NCBI GenBank assembly: GCA_036278715.1
Contig: DASUKN010000021.1
Span: forward strand, 1 to 64,000
Origin: Udaeobacter sp025935755
GTDB taxonomy: Bacteria > Verrucomicrobiota > Verrucomicrobiia > Chthoniobacterales > UBA10450
Direction: 5' to 3'
DNA: 64,000 bases
In this document: positions 15,686 to 24,670 of the stretch, in pieces
Layout: each line of letters starts with the position of its first letter
Position numbering within the stretch: the first letter of the stretch is position 1
The notes under the pieces: generated by a model
Databases searched by the model: none
Seen by the model: the letters and a program-made list of their open reading frames with translations, nothing else
What the model was told of the DNA's origin: nothing
Program-made: the position numbers and the translations under genes

Positions 15686-18310
15686 ATGTATCGCATCCGA
15701 GTAGCGAGTTTTGTCACAGCGGCTCTATTAGTTCCCATGGTCAATTTGAAGGCTTCACCACCTGAATCGCCCGGGCTGATCGCGTTTCCTCCGAGCACTG
15801 CGCAAAAGTGGATTTTGCCAGACGGCCTGACGGTGATCGTGCAGGAAGACCACAGCGCGCCGGTGGCTAGCGTGCAGGCTTGGTGCGCCACCGGAAGCAT
15901 CGATGAGGATCAGCACCTCGGAGCGGGCTTGTCCCACATTCTCGAGCACATGCTGTTTAAAGGAACCAAAACGCGATCTGCCAATGAAATTGCGCAGAGC
16001 GTCCAGGACGTGGGCGGTTACATCAACGCCTATACCTCTTTCGATCGGACAGTTTTCTGGATCGATGTGCCGAAGGACGGCGTTGGCACTGCCCTGGACG
16101 TCCTGAGCGACGCGATGATGAATTCCACTCTGCCGCCGGAGGAATATAACAAAGAGCAGGAAGTCATCCGGAGGGAGTTCGCCATGGGCCTGGATGATCC
16201 CGATCGCATGACTACTCTGCTTCTTTTCGGAACGGCGTATCAGCGGCATCCCTACCGGTTTCCAGTGATCGGTGAGATGGAAATCTACAACCAGCTTACC
16301 CAGGACCAGGTAATGCAATATTACAAAACGCGTTACGTTCCGAACAATCTCACTTTCGTGGTTGTCGGCGATGTCGATCCAGAAAAGGTGCGGCAACAAC
16401 TCGGCGACCTGTTCAAGGCGTATCCGGAGAAATCACTTAAACCGGTATTCATCCCGTCAGAACCGCCACAACTTGGCCGGCGAGAAATACATCGGGAATT
16501 CTCGACGGAGTTGACGCATCTGGCGATGGCCTGGCACATCCCGGAAGTCACTAGCCCCGACGTTCCCGCGCTCGATCTGCTCTCAACGATTCTCGGGGAG
16601 GGACGCAGCTCGCGGCTGTACCGGCGCGTGCGGGAAGAAGCTGGTCTCGCGTTTGCCATCTCGGCGTTTTCTTACACGCCGGGTGATCCTGGCTTGTTTG
16701 GCATCGACGCCACTCTCGACCCGAAAAAGCGCGAAGCTGCTGAGAAGTTGGCCCTGCAAATTCTCGACGAAGTGAAACAGAACGGCGTGACTGCGGACGA
16801 ATTGGAAAAAGCCAAGAAGATCACGCTCGGTCAGCATCTGGGTGCGCTGACCACGATGCGCGGTCAAGCTTCGGATATCGGTTCAAACTGGTTGCTCACG
16901 CGGGATTTGAACTTTAGCCGTGAATACCTCGATGCCGTCCAAAAAGTAACGCTCGATGATATCAAGCGCGTCGCCAAAACGTATTTGATCGACAACAATC
17001 TGACGGTCGTTTCTTTGAATCCCAAGGGCTTACTAACCGGCAAAGCTGCGCCCGTAAAGCCCATTGCCGCAGGCGAGGTTCAGAAATTCGAGCTCTCGAA
17101 CGGACTGCGCCTGCTGGTGCGTGAAGATCATCGGTTACCACTCGTGGGAATGGGCGCCGTGTTTCGCGGTGGGTTGCTCGCTGAAAATCCGGAAGATAAC
17201 GGCATTACTCGACTGATGGCGAAAGTGTTGTTGAAAGGAACGAAGACGCGTACTGCCGAGCAAATTGCCAATGAGCTTGAGTCGGTAGGCGGTTCTATCT
17301 CGAGCGACGCCGGCAACAATTCGTTTAGCGTGTCGGTGGATGTGATGAAGCCCGATGTAAGACTGGGCGTGGACTTGCTCTCCGACGTGTTGCTGAACGC
17401 CACGTTCCCGGAGAAAGCGGTTGCCCGCGAAAAGGAAATCCAGATCGCTGCAATCCAGCAGGAAGACGAACAGCTGACCAGTGTTGCGCGCAACATCATG
17501 CGACAGGCGCTTTTTCCGCAGCACCCATATGCCTTGCGTACCAACGGCTCAGTCGACGCTGTGCGGCACCTGACGCAAAAAGATCTGGCCGATTTTCGTG
17601 ATCGTTATGTCGTTGGGAAGAACGGTGTCATTTACGTTTTTGGCGACGTGAAAGCAGCCGAGGTAAAGCAGCTCATCGAGCAAAGGCTCGGAAAGATGCA
17701 GCCCGGCGCGCTTGCGTTAACAGACGCGAAGCCGTCCACCCCCTTGAGCAAACCGGAAGCTGTGGAGAGCCGCAAAGACAAAGCGCAAGGCGTGATCATG
17801 GTCGGTTTTCGCGGTGCGAGCATGTCCAGCCCCGATCGCTATGCGCTGGAATTAATCGATGAAGCAAGCAGCGATCTTGGATCGCGTTTTTTCATTCGTA
17901 TTCGCGAGCAAATGGGACTGGCCTATTACGTCGGCGCCAGCGAAATGCAGGGTCTGGTGCCGGGACTGTTTGCATTCTATCTCGGAACAGATCCGCAGAA
18001 GATCGAGCCGGTGAAAACCGCGTTTCTCGATGAAATCCACAAGCTCGCGAACGAAGGTCTTACTTCTGTGGAATTGCAGCGCGCGAAAAAGAAATTGATC
18101 GGCCAACAGGAAATCGCCAATCAAAGCAATGACGCTTTCGGGTATCATTGCGCGCTCGACGAGCTCTACGGTCTGGGTTTCGACTATTACAAGCAGCTCG
18201 AAAAGAACGTGAACGCCGTCACGCTCGACGACACCAAGAAAGTGGCTGCGAAATATTTTCGCGATCAACCGTACGTTTTGGCAACTGTGCAGCCGCCCGC
18301 AAAGAAGTGA
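15686..18310 (+). CDS. M16-family zinc metallopeptidase, two-half fusion (secreted)
   Basis: 874 residues with an N-terminal signal sequence (MYRIRVASFVTAALLVPMV). The first half has the inverted zinc motif HILEH (H84, E87, H88) and the downstream glutamate in EVIRREFAMGLDD (about residue 164), so it is catalytic. The second half, from about residue 465, repeats the fold (FELSNGLRLLVREDHRLPLV) but has ITRLMAKVLLKGT where HxxEH should be, so it is an inactive partner. This matches the known M16B arrangement where active and inactive halves form a clam shell that cleaves short peptides, here fused in one chain. Probable periplasmic peptide degradation. The 3' end lies in the stem of a long hairpin (18304-18384). 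Confidence 0.92.
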   Translation: MYRIRVASFVTAALLVPMVNLKASPPESPGLIAFPPSTAQKWILPDGLTVIVQEDHSAPVASVQAWCATGSIDEDQHLGAGLSHILEHMLFKGTKTRSANEIAQSVQDVGGYINAYTSFDRTVFWIDVPKDGVGTALDVLSDAMMNSTLPPEEYNKEQEVIRREFAMGLDDPDRMTTLLLFGTAYQRHPYRFPVIGEMEIYNQLTQDQVMQYYKTRYVPNNLTFVVVGDVDPEKVRQQLGDLFKAYPEKSLKPVFIPSEPPQLGRREIHREFSTELTHLAMAWHIPEVTSPDVPALDLLSTILGEGRSSRLYRRVREEAGLAFAISAFSYTPGDPGLFGIDATLDPKKREAAEKLALQILDEVKQNGVTADELEKAKKITLGQHLGALTTMRGQASDIGSNWLLTRDLNFSREYLDAVQKVTLDDIKRVAKTYLIDNNLTVVSLNPKGLLTGKAAPVKPIAAGEVQKFELSNGLRLLVREDHRLPLVGMGAVFRGGLLAENPEDNGITRLMAKVLLKGTKTRTAEQIANELESVGGSISSDAGNNSFSVSVDVMKPDVRLGVDLLSDVLLNATFPEKAVAREKEIQIAAIQQEDEQLTSVARNIMRQALFPQHPYALRTNGSVDAVRHLTQKDLADFRDRYVVGKNGVIYVFGDVKAAEVKQLIEQRLGKMQPGALALTDAKPSTPLSKPEAVESRKDKAQGVIMVGFRGASMSSPDRYALELIDEASSDLGSRFFIRIREQMGLAYYVGASEMQGLVPGLFAFYLGTDPQKIEPVKTAFLDEIHKLANEGLTSVELQRAKKKLIGQQEIANQSNDAFGYHCALDELYGLGFDYYKQLEKNVNAVTLDDTKKVAAKYFRDQPYVLATVQPPAKK

Positions 18311-18384
18311 TGAGTGAGAAGTGATGAGTGACGAAAGGAACCGTGCTATGTTCATGAAACTCATCACTCGTCACTAATCACTTC
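18304..18384. repeat. 26-bp inverted repeat spanning the M16 stop codon and the DUF1844 leader
   Basis: Left arm 18304-18329 (GAAGTGATGAGTGAGAAGTG...) and right arm 18359-18384 (ACTCATCACTCGTCACTAAT...) pair over 26 positions with three mismatches, with a 29-base loop. The arms themselves are built from repeated TGATGAGTGA-like words. The right arm ends five bases before the ATG of the DUF1844 gene, where no ribosome site is visible. It may separate or control the two genes. Confidence 0.8.
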
Positions 18385-18389
18385 TTCAT

Positions 18390-18872
18390 ATGGCTGAAGT
18401 CCAAAAAACTGTTCAAACCGGTGAACTAACGCAGCGCTTCATTGAGTTCGTGATGATGCATGCTCAAAACGCCGCGCTATTTCTTGGTCAAATTCCAAAT
18501 CCAAAGACGGGCGAAGCGGAAATCAACCTGGATCTTGCGCGGATGTTCATCGATCAACTGGAGATGATCCAGGAAAAGACCCGCGGCAACCTGACCCACG
18601 AAGAAGCAATGGTTTTGCGGAACGCAGTGTCCAATCTGCAAATGGCGTACGTCGAACTAGCAGGGGAAGCTGGCAGGGGGCAACCAGAGACTGCTCGCCG
18701 CGGCGAGGGCGCGCCGCAGACTGCCGCGCAATCTGAAGGGAGCGAATCGCCTCAGCCAACCTCATCTCAGGCGACCGAACAACCGGCCTCGAGCACGCAA
18801 TCCCCGCCTGTCGCATCTTCGGAGTCCGACACAGAATCGCGAAAGAAATTCACCAAAAGCTACGGCCCGTAG
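18390..18872 (+). CDS. DUF1844 domain protein
   Basis: 160 residues. The DUF1844 domain covers about residues 12-90: RFIEFVMMHAQNAALFLGQI, then EINLDLARMFIDQLEMIQEK, then RGNLTHEEAMVLRNAVSNLQ. The family is short, helical and widespread in Acidobacteria, Verrucomicrobia and delta-proteobacteria, without an established function. The last 65 residues are Gln/Ser/Pro/Glu-rich and disordered, ending KKFTKSYGP. It follows the M16 peptidase by 79 bp across a long hairpin. Confidence 0.85.
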   Translation: MAEVQKTVQTGELTQRFIEFVMMHAQNAALFLGQIPNPKTGEAEINLDLARMFIDQLEMIQEKTRGNLTHEEAMVLRNAVSNLQMAYVELAGEAGRGQPETARRGEGAPQTAAQSEGSESPQPTSSQATEQPASSTQSPPVASSESDTESRKKFTKSYGP

Positions 18873-18978
18873 CGCGAGTTTGTTTCTTAGAAAACCCTCA
18901 ATATCCTCGCCACGACGCCTGCCGTGGCTTTCTACTCATCGTTAGGCGCTCTCAGATGCTTTCTCTCAGCCAAAAGCG

Positions 18979-19365
18979 ATGACTTTGCGGAGAGTTACGA
19001 CGGCTAGCGTCGCAATGCTTGGCCTGAGTGCGTCTTTTACTGGCGCCGCCCTGGTGCATGCGGCCGGCTTTTCCGCGCTGCTGAGTGGATTTAGCGCATT
19101 GGCACTCAGCCCTTACGCGGTGTTGTGCGGCGCGTGTTTCCTTGCGGACAGCAGTCATGGCCGACCAATCGCCACGCTCGTGGTTTGCGCTTTGGCTACC
19201 GCGTGCGCGATCTTCTTTTATGGTGACCTTATCTTCCTGAACCCTGGCTCGATGAGCGGATTGGTTTTCCTCCTCGTCCCCTTCTACCAGCTTCCCGCCG
19301 CGATCTTTCTTCTGGTCGTGATGTTTTTTACGCGCCCCCGCAGGGGCTGCAGAGCCTGCGCCTAA
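18979..19365 (+). CDS. small inner-membrane protein with about four helices, unknown function
   Basis: 128 residues, starting MTLRRVTTASVAMLGLSASF. Hydrophobic segments lie at about 8-28, 33-55, 63-85 and 92-115. Cysteines occur in the second and third helices and at the end (RPRRGCRACA). No charged catalytic motif is seen. The Arg/Cys-rich final residues are encoded by GC-rich, repeat-like DNA and may not belong to the original protein. Neighbours give no clue to function. Confidence 0.6.
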   Translation: MTLRRVTTASVAMLGLSASFTGAALVHAAGFSALLSGFSALALSPYAVLCGACFLADSSHGRPIATLVVCALATACAIFFYGDLIFLNPGSMSGLVFLLVPFYQLPAAIFLLVVMFFTRPRRGCRACA

Positions 19366-19475
19366 CCAGACGATCAGGCAACCTTTCGCGAGCGGGCTGG
19401 CTCGATCGCCAATACTTTCAGCGTCTTTGTCAGGACATCTTGCTGCGACCTATCCCTTCCACTAGACCTCATCAC

Positions 19476-19958
19476 ATGGAATTCCGACCAGGTTTGCCGG
19501 CCGATGCAGAAGCAATTGCCGGCTTAATCGCCAGCTTCCAGAGCGAACTCACCGACGATCCGTCTGGTGCGGGTGCTGAAGAATATCTTGCCTCTGTATC
19601 TGTCCAGGCCGAGCGCGAGTACCTGAGTTCCGAGCGATACCGATACCTTGTCGCTTATTCCGATTCTCATGTTGCCGGGTTTATCGCAATCCGAGACGGG
19701 TCCCACCTTTTTCACCTCTTTGTCGAGCGATCGCATCAGCGCCGGGGCATTGCCCGGCGTTTATGGGAGCGAGCCTTGAAAGAGCTGTTCGCTCCCCGCG
19801 GCGATGCAGGTTTTACCGTTAACTCGAGTCTTTCCGCGGTGCCAGTGTATGAAGCCTTCGGCTTTATTCCAGCAGGGCCAATACAGAGTAAGCATGGCAT
19901 CTCCTTTCTGCCTATGCATTGTCCAGCCTCCGAAGCACGCCGCCTAACGAATCAATAA
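19476..19958 (+). CDS. GNAT-family N-acetyltransferase
   Basis: 160 residues from ATG 19476 (MEFRPGLPADAEAIAGLIAS). GNAT motifs are clear: the N-terminal strand and helix, then YLVAYSDSHVAGFIAIRDGS, then motif A with the acetyl-CoA pyrophosphate loop HLFHLFVERSHQRRGIARRL (Q/R-x-x-G-I/A), and motif B AVPVYEAFGF. It would transfer an acetyl group from acetyl-CoA to an amine of an unknown small molecule or protein N-terminus. Upstream in-frame residues lack domain character. No operon partner. Confidence 0.88.
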   Translation: MEFRPGLPADAEAIAGLIASFQSELTDDPSGAGAEEYLASVSVQAEREYLSSERYRYLVAYSDSHVAGFIAIRDGSHLFHLFVERSHQRRGIARRLWERALKELFAPRGDAGFTVNSSLSAVPVYEAFGFIPAGPIQSKHGISFLPMHCPASEARRLTNQ

Positions 19959-20069
19959 AGCGAAGGAACAAAGGTTTACGACTAAAATCGGTGCGCCGGA
20001 CTTTTGTAGCCTTGTCTCACATTTCGAGGAAAACGAACGAAATGTGCATCACTGCGGATCTTTGCTTTG

Positions 20070-20386
20070 ATGTTCAATCCGCGATATCTGCTGCGGGCGC
20101 GACACTGGGTCATTAATATTAAGATCGTAGAGAGCGGACGTAGCGGTTCAGTGGAATATGGAGACTCCGCAGGTCTCATGCAGAGTTTGGTGGCGGCGAC
20201 ACCGTTGCGATCATTTGGGTTGACGACCCGGTTTCATGGAGCAGCAAGTATCCTTGGGCGATTGATCAGCGACGGACCATCTTGGAGCGAATCGCGTGCG
20301 AGGTCATTCGACGGAAAGCGCCGACGTGCCGGTCTGATATCGATGAGAAAAACGGATACATTTACATCCGTGAACCTGCTGCTTAA
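20070..20386 (+). pseudogene. frameshifted small gene, unknown family
   Basis: Frame one from ATG 20070 reads MFNPRYLLRARHWVINIKIV...VEYGDSAG up to about 20175. A different frame then continues with protein-like sequence (AEFGGGDTVAIIWVDDPVSW, ...RRTILERIACEVIRRKAP..., IDEKNGYIYIREPAA) to TAA 20384-20386. That second frame opens after a TAG at 20141 and has no early start codon. The join near 20160-20190 suggests a single indel in a gene of about 105 codons, or a sequencing error. No family recognised. Confidence 0.4.
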
Positions 20387-20436
20387 CCGGTCTCGCCTTC
20401 AATCCCGTCCATGCTTAATCTCGCCCTAACTAATAT

Positions 20437-20691
20437 ATGAAACACACCCTTCGCTCGATATTGGGCACAATATTCGCGACGATGCTGCTCTTATGTGGAT
20501 GTGAGAAGGAAAATGCCGGTCCAGAGTCCGCGTCTCAAAGCACACCGGGAAGCACGAAGATCCTGGAGGCAGCAGATCTCGTTGGGTACGATGGAAAAAA
20601 ACTCAGGAGAAGCGTCGATGGCATTAAAGCGGCCAACGAGAAACATAATCAGGAACTGGAAAAGACCGTTGGCAGCGGGCCCGATCAGTGA
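20437..20691 (+). CDS. small lipoprotein
   Basis: 84 residues starting MKHTLRSILGTIFATMLLLC. The hydrophobic segment ends in the lipobox LLCGC-E, so the mature protein begins at Cys22 or so. The rest is charged and probably helical (KKLRRSVDGIKAANEKHNQE). It is a plausible periplasm-facing lipoprotein with a single amphipathic helix. No relation to neighbours is visible. Confidence 0.65.
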   Translation: MKHTLRSILGTIFATMLLLCGCEKENAGPESASQSTPGSTKILEAADLVGYDGKKLRRSVDGIKAANEKHNQELEKTVGSGPDQ

Positions 20692-20835
20692 CGGGGCTAT
20701 ACCGCGGCTTGATCGCAGCACACGTTAGAATTCTTCGGCAGGGTCTCCACGCCGTTCGTCCAGTGGCGAACAAGATGCCCGCCGGCCCACAGCCAGGATG
20801 GCTGTGCTACTGTCGAGATGACTCTGCTACGGTTG

Positions 20836-21843
20836 TTACCGTTGGCTAGTGCGGGCGGGGGTCGCTCGCGCGCGGGGTTTTGTTTTCGCTGTTTTGCGCA
20901 CCGTGATTGTTCCTTCGCGCGCGATCTCGGGAGTGGGCGATGCTTCCGGATATTTTTTTGTTGTAGGCCAGATAAGGCGCCATGGCTGCGTTTTTATCGT
21001 TTCGCTGAACTGCTTGATGTTTTCTCCGGCCGGTTGCAGTTCATTCGTCGCGATTTTCAATCTCTCAGATGATGTGCGCAGGTTCCGCAGCGTCACCTCA
21101 ATGTTGTCGTTGTCGGTCAGGCTGGTGCTGATTTTTTCTATGTTGGTCAGCGAAGTCGAGAGCGCGCTATCGGGCTTGGTGAGATCGGAGAGATGTTCAC
21201 CGACCGTTTTGAATTGGGTGAGAGCGAGACTCAGTTCCGAATTTTTATCGGTGAGTTTGTTGAGATTCTGCGCGGTATTCTGAAGGTCTTTCATTGTATT
21301 GGTCGCCTCGTTTGCAACGGGCTTGATGACCTCCAGCATTTTCGCCGCGGCTTCGCCGAGGTCAGGCGTGCGTTCGCCGGCGAACCTGTCACCATTTGTG
21401 GCACGGCCGGATTCTTTGGTGCCCTGGGTAAAGTCGATGGCCATATCGCCTAACAAGCCTAGCTGGATCATCTGGGCTTTGGCGTCCCGGTAAACCCTGG
21501 CGCTTTTGTCCACCTGCACATCAACGCGGGCTTCGAATCGCGGGGCCGGGGAAGGGCTCGTATTGGGTGCAGCAGGATGAATCGCTGCCACCGCTTCCTG
21601 CGCTTGCTTTTCCTCCGTAGACGTCAGCGGCGAATACAATTTCTGGACCTGCCCAATTTTGCGCCCTGCAAGCATCACCACCGCACCCGGTTTAATTCCT
21701 GCGGCGTTGTCGAAGTACACTCCGTAGGTGACCAGCGGCCGAAACAATCCGGGCGCACCCAGCAGCACCAGAAGAAAGGCGATCACGGCAATCGTACCGA
21801 TCACCAGCACACCTGTCAGGATTTCATTTCTTTCTAATTGCAT
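20836..21843 (-). CDS. mlaD: MlaD/MCE-domain protein of a lipid transport system
   Basis: 335 residues. A single N-terminal membrane helix (EILTGVLVIGTIAVIAFLLV) is followed by the MCE domain (about residues 38-140: YGVYFDNAAGIKPGAVVMLA, GRKIGQVQKLY, IQLGLLGDMAIDFTQGT). A long helical region of about 150 residues follows, with regular Leu/Asn spacing (NTMKDLQNTAQNLNKL), typical of MlaD homologues with coiled-coil extensions that bridge the periplasm. The last 30 residues are Lys/Arg/Thr/Pro-rich. It overlaps mlaF by 20 bp and completes the mlaE-mlaF-mlaD operon, which moves phospholipids between membranes. Confidence 0.9.
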   Translation of the reverse strand: MQLERNEILTGVLVIGTIAVIAFLLVLLGAPGLFRPLVTYGVYFDNAAGIKPGAVVMLAGRKIGQVQKLYSPLTSTEEKQAQEAVAAIHPAAPNTSPSPAPRFEARVDVQVDKSARVYRDAKAQMIQLGLLGDMAIDFTQGTKESGRATNGDRFAGERTPDLGEAAAKMLEVIKPVANEATNTMKDLQNTAQNLNKLTDKNSELSLALTQFKTVGEHLSDLTKPDSALSTSLTNIEKISTSLTDNDNIEVTLRNLRTSSERLKIATNELQPAGENIKQFSETIKTQPWRLIWPTTKKYPEASPTPEIAREGTITVRKTAKTKPRARATPARTSQR

Positions 21844-22612
21844 CGAGTGAGCCTTCCAGGATCGGGCCTTCCGTGCTGCCGCTCAAGAATTGTGCGACCA
21901 CCGGGTTCTTAGATTGTTTAAATTTTTCCGGTTCCCCTTCTTCAATGATCTTTCCCTCGTATAGCATAGCCATGCGCGTGGCGATACGAAATGCGCTCTC
22001 CATTTCGTGTGTGACGATGATAGAGGTCGCCTTCGATTTTTGAGTCAGGTTGATAATTAGTTCGTCAACGACCGTGGCAATGACCGGGTCGAGTCCGGCT
22101 GAAGGCTCGTCGAGGAGGACCAACTCGGGATCAAGCACCAGTCCGCGTGCAAGTGCTACGCGTTTGCGCATGCCGCCGCTGAGTTCGTCCGGGAGCAGGT
22201 CCTTGGTATCCAGCATTCCTACGAGCTCGAGTTTTTCATCAACGATTTTATCGATCTCGCTGCCCGATTTGTCAGTAAGCTCTTCCAGCGGCAGCGCGAC
22301 ATTTTGGCGAACGGTGAGTGAGCTTAACAGCGCCGAATATTGGTAAACCATGCCGATCTGCTGTCGCACCTGTTGAAGCTTTCTGCGCTTCAGACGGTTG
22401 ATCTCATATTGTTTAAAGAAAACGGATCCGGAATCGGGTCGAAGTATGCCAAGGATCAGGCGCAAGATAGTGCTTTTGCCGCTGCCGCTCTGCCCCATAA
22501 TGACCAGTCGTTCCTGCGGCTGGACATTAAGCAAAACGCCTTCGAGGACTTTTTTGCCTTCGAATTGCATGTTCACGTCGCGTAGCTGAACCATTTGCGA
22601 CGGCGTGCTCAC
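21824..22612 (-). CDS. mlaF: ABC transporter ATPase of the Mla-type lipid transport system
   Basis: 262 residues with all ABC motifs: Walker A GQSGSGKST (about residue 38), Q-loop VYQYSALL, signature LSGGMRKRVALARGL, Walker B LVLLDEPSAGLDP, and the switch histidine in VTHEM. The text EPSAGLDPVIATVVDELI and the late MLYEGKIIEEGEPEKF match MlaF/Mkl proteins. It powers the MlaE permease. It begins in a 4-bp ATGA overlap with the mlaE stop and ends overlapping mlaD, so the three are translationally coupled. Confidence 0.93.
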   Translation of the reverse strand: MSTPSQMVQLRDVNMQFEGKKVLEGVLLNVQPQERLVIMGQSGSGKSTILRLILGILRPDSGSVFFKQYEINRLKRRKLQQVRQQIGMVYQYSALLSSLTVRQNVALPLEELTDKSGSEIDKIVDEKLELVGMLDTKDLLPDELSGGMRKRVALARGLVLDPELVLLDEPSAGLDPVIATVVDELIINLTQKSKATSIIVTHEMESAFRIATRMAMLYEGKIIEEGEPEKFKQSKNPVVAQFLSGSTEGPILEGSLDAIRKK

Positions 22613-23436
22613 GTCGGGAAGAAGTTCGTGTAAACAACGTTGTAGACGGTGTCGAAGCCGATCACGGTGGTGATAGCGGTGACTACACTGGAAGTGGTGT
22701 TGGTCCCGACTCCAGCCGCGCCGCCTTTCACGGTGAGTCCTCGATAACAGGCGATCGAGGCGATCAGCAAGCCGAACAAGAAGCTTTTCAGTATGCCAGT
22801 GATGATATCGCGAATAAGCAGCGAATCTTTAACCAGATCGAGAAAATACAAAAACGCGATGCTGAAGTACGCCTTACAAACCAGACTGCTTGCAAGCACG
22901 GCAGCGAGGTTCGAAACCGTGGAGAGACAGGGCGCCAGAAGAAACAGCGCCAGCATCCGGGGCGCAGCGAGAAATCGCAGCGGTCCAATACCCATGGCTT
23001 CAACGGCTTCAACTTCTTCATTGACCTGCATGGTGCCGAGTTCGGCCGTAAACGCTGCACCGATTCGCGCGGCGAGCATAATCCCGGTGAGCAGGGGACC
23101 CAGCTCGCGCGTAAACGCAATGGCAACGAGACCAGGAATGAGCCGTTCCGTTCCGAAGCGTTGCAGCTGATAGCCCGTTAAAAGCGCCATCGTCAGGCCA
23201 AGGAAAAATGAAACCAGGCCGACCAGTGGAACCGAGTCCACACCCGCCCGTACGCTCTCCCTGAAAAAGCTGGCTGCGCGGAAAGGGGCGCGCCCCTGTT
23301 GCACGCGTTCCATGCTTTCCTGCAACGTGTTGAGGATGAACCAGAAGATGCTGCCGACTTCGCGCAGAAACGTGCGCTGGATCTCAACGACCTCGAGCGG
23401 TCCAGGCATGTTGCGACGTGCTTCAGCGTTCGGCAT
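22609..23436 (-). CDS. mlaE: MlaE-type permease of a lipid transport system
   Basis: 275 residues with five to six hydrophobic segments. Family strings are clear: VPLVGLVSFFLGLTMALLTG, then FTRELGPLLTGIMLAARIGA, then the signature AAFTAELGTMQVNEEVEAVE with AMGI. The N-terminal amphipathic helix typical of MlaE is present before the first span. It forms the membrane channel through which MlaF drives phospholipid exchange with MlaD. First gene of the minus-strand mlaEFD operon; the divergent neighbour is an isoaspartyl peptidase. Confidence 0.93.
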   Translation of the reverse strand: MPNAEARRNMPGPLEVVEIQRTFLREVGSIFWFILNTLQESMERVQQGRAPFRAASFFRESVRAGVDSVPLVGLVSFFLGLTMALLTGYQLQRFGTERLIPGLVAIAFTRELGPLLTGIMLAARIGAAFTAELGTMQVNEEVEAVEAMGIGPLRFLAAPRMLALFLLAPCLSTVSNLAAVLASSLVCKAYFSIAFLYFLDLVKDSLLIRDIITGILKSFLFGLLIASIACYRGLTVKGGAAGVGTNTTSSVVTAITTVIGFDTVYNVVYTNFFPT

Positions 23437-23469
23437 GGACCAGACATTGCCTCACTTCGCCGGTGCATC

Positions 23470-23529
23470 AAGGAATGACGGCTTGCCGCCCCGTCAGACA
23501 ATGTAACCGCCGGGACGCCGTCACTCCTT
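23470..23529. repeat. 60-bp inverted-repeat element
   Basis: Arms AAGGAATGACGGC (23470-23482) and GCCGTCACTCCTT (23517-23529) pair with one mismatch around a 34-base centre. It lies in the divergent spacer between mlaE and the peptidase gene. The same arm occurs near 15.06 kb, so it is probably a dispersed repeat. Confidence 0.65.
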
Positions 23530-23561
23530 GTGAAAGCCCGTCACAGGGTTAACCCTTCGAG

Positions 23562-24647
23562 ATGAAAATCGCTGGAGCTTGCGTCGCCAATTGCTTCTTT
23601 GCGTTCCTGCTCTTTAATGCTGCGGCGTCGGCGCCTGCCGCGGAAGCCGACCAGTCTAGTACCCCGGTAGAGAAAAAGCGCGCCCAAAACAATCCAAAGA
23701 TGGAAACAAAAAAAATCGGACTCGTGATTCACGGCGGCGCCGGAACGATCGAGCGCAGCAGCATGACACCGGAAAAAGAGGGTGAATATCGCGCAGGACT
23801 TGAGCGGGCGTTGGGTGCTGGCTACGAAATTCTCAAGCGCGGCGGATTGAGCCTCGACGCAGTAGAAGCGGCTGTGCGTGTACTTGAGGACGATCCACAT
23901 TTCAACGCCGGGCGCGGTTCTGTATTCACCAGCGCCGGCACAAACGAGATGGACGCATCCATCATGGATGGGAAAACGCTGGGAGCCGGTGCGGTTGGAA
24001 GCGTGAAACACATTAAGAACCCAATCGTTCTCGCGCGGCTGGTGATGGAAAAATCTCCGCATGTCATGCTCGATTGCGCCGGCGCGGAAGCGTTCGCCAA
24101 AGCAAACGGGATAGAATTGGTAGATCAAAAATATTTCTTTACCCAGGAACGCTGGGACGCTCTGGAGAAAGTTAGAGCTGCCGAAAAACATCGCGCGAGC
24201 GGTGCCGGAAAGAGCTACATCATCACCGATCAGGATCGACATGGCACAGTCGGGGCGGTTGCGCTTGATCAGGACGGTAATCTGGCGGCGGCAACTTCGA
24301 CTGGCGGGATGACCAATAAAATGCCCGGACGAATCGGCGATACACCCGTTATTGGCGCCGGCACGTACGCGAACAATCAGACTTGTGCGGTTTCTTGTAC
24401 CGGCGACGGCGAATACTTCATTCGGGTCGGAGCGGCGCATGACGTTTCAGCTCTGATGCAATATCGCGGACTGAAACTGGAGGAAGCGGCACAGACTGCT
24501 CTCGACGCTGTGAAACAGCTGGGTGGCACGGGCGGCTTGATCGCAATCGACAAGAACGGTGAGATCGCGTTGCCATTTAACACAAACGGGATGTACCGCG
24601 GCTACGTCGATCCAAACGGCAAGCTGGTGGTGGAGATTTACAGGTGA
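23562..24647 (+). CDS. isoaspartyl peptidase/L-asparaginase, Ntn-hydrolase family
   Basis: 361 residues with a signal peptide (MKIAGACVANCFFAFLLFNA). The family core begins KIGLVIHGGAGTIERSSMTP. The autocleavage site is in HGTVGAVALD, with Thr229 becoming the N-terminal nucleophile of the beta subunit; upstream GRGSVFTSAGTNEMDASIMD and downstream STGGMTNKMPGRIGDTPVIG, GAGTYANN are classical for plant-type asparaginases. It hydrolyses isoaspartyl dipeptides and asparagine in the periplasm. Residues 30-45 form a short linker. Monocistronic by appearance; a dispersed repeat follows its stop. Confidence 0.92.
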   Translation: MKIAGACVANCFFAFLLFNAAASAPAAEADQSSTPVEKKRAQNNPKMETKKIGLVIHGGAGTIERSSMTPEKEGEYRAGLERALGAGYEILKRGGLSLDAVEAAVRVLEDDPHFNAGRGSVFTSAGTNEMDASIMDGKTLGAGAVGSVKHIKNPIVLARLVMEKSPHVMLDCAGAEAFAKANGIELVDQKYFFTQERWDALEKVRAAEKHRASGAGKSYIITDQDRHGTVGAVALDQDGNLAAATSTGGMTNKMPGRIGDTPVIGAGTYANNQTCAVSCTGDGEYFIRVGAAHDVSALMQYRGLKLEEAAQTALDAVKQLGGTGGLIAIDKNGEIALPFNTNGMYRGYVDPNGKLVVEIYR

Positions 24648-24670
24648 GCAGAGCTGCGACTAAGCTCACC

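Noticed and set aside
18940..20430. GTTAGGC and GCCTAAC words near small genes suggested integron cassettes with attC sites.
   Set aside because: The words are not paired as attC ends around the genes, no integrase gene is present, and the same words occur throughout the window at roughly chance frequency.
23541..24440. A 299-codon minus-strand frame opposite the isoaspartyl peptidase.
   Set aside because: Antisense shadow of a well-supported gene; no recognisable motif.
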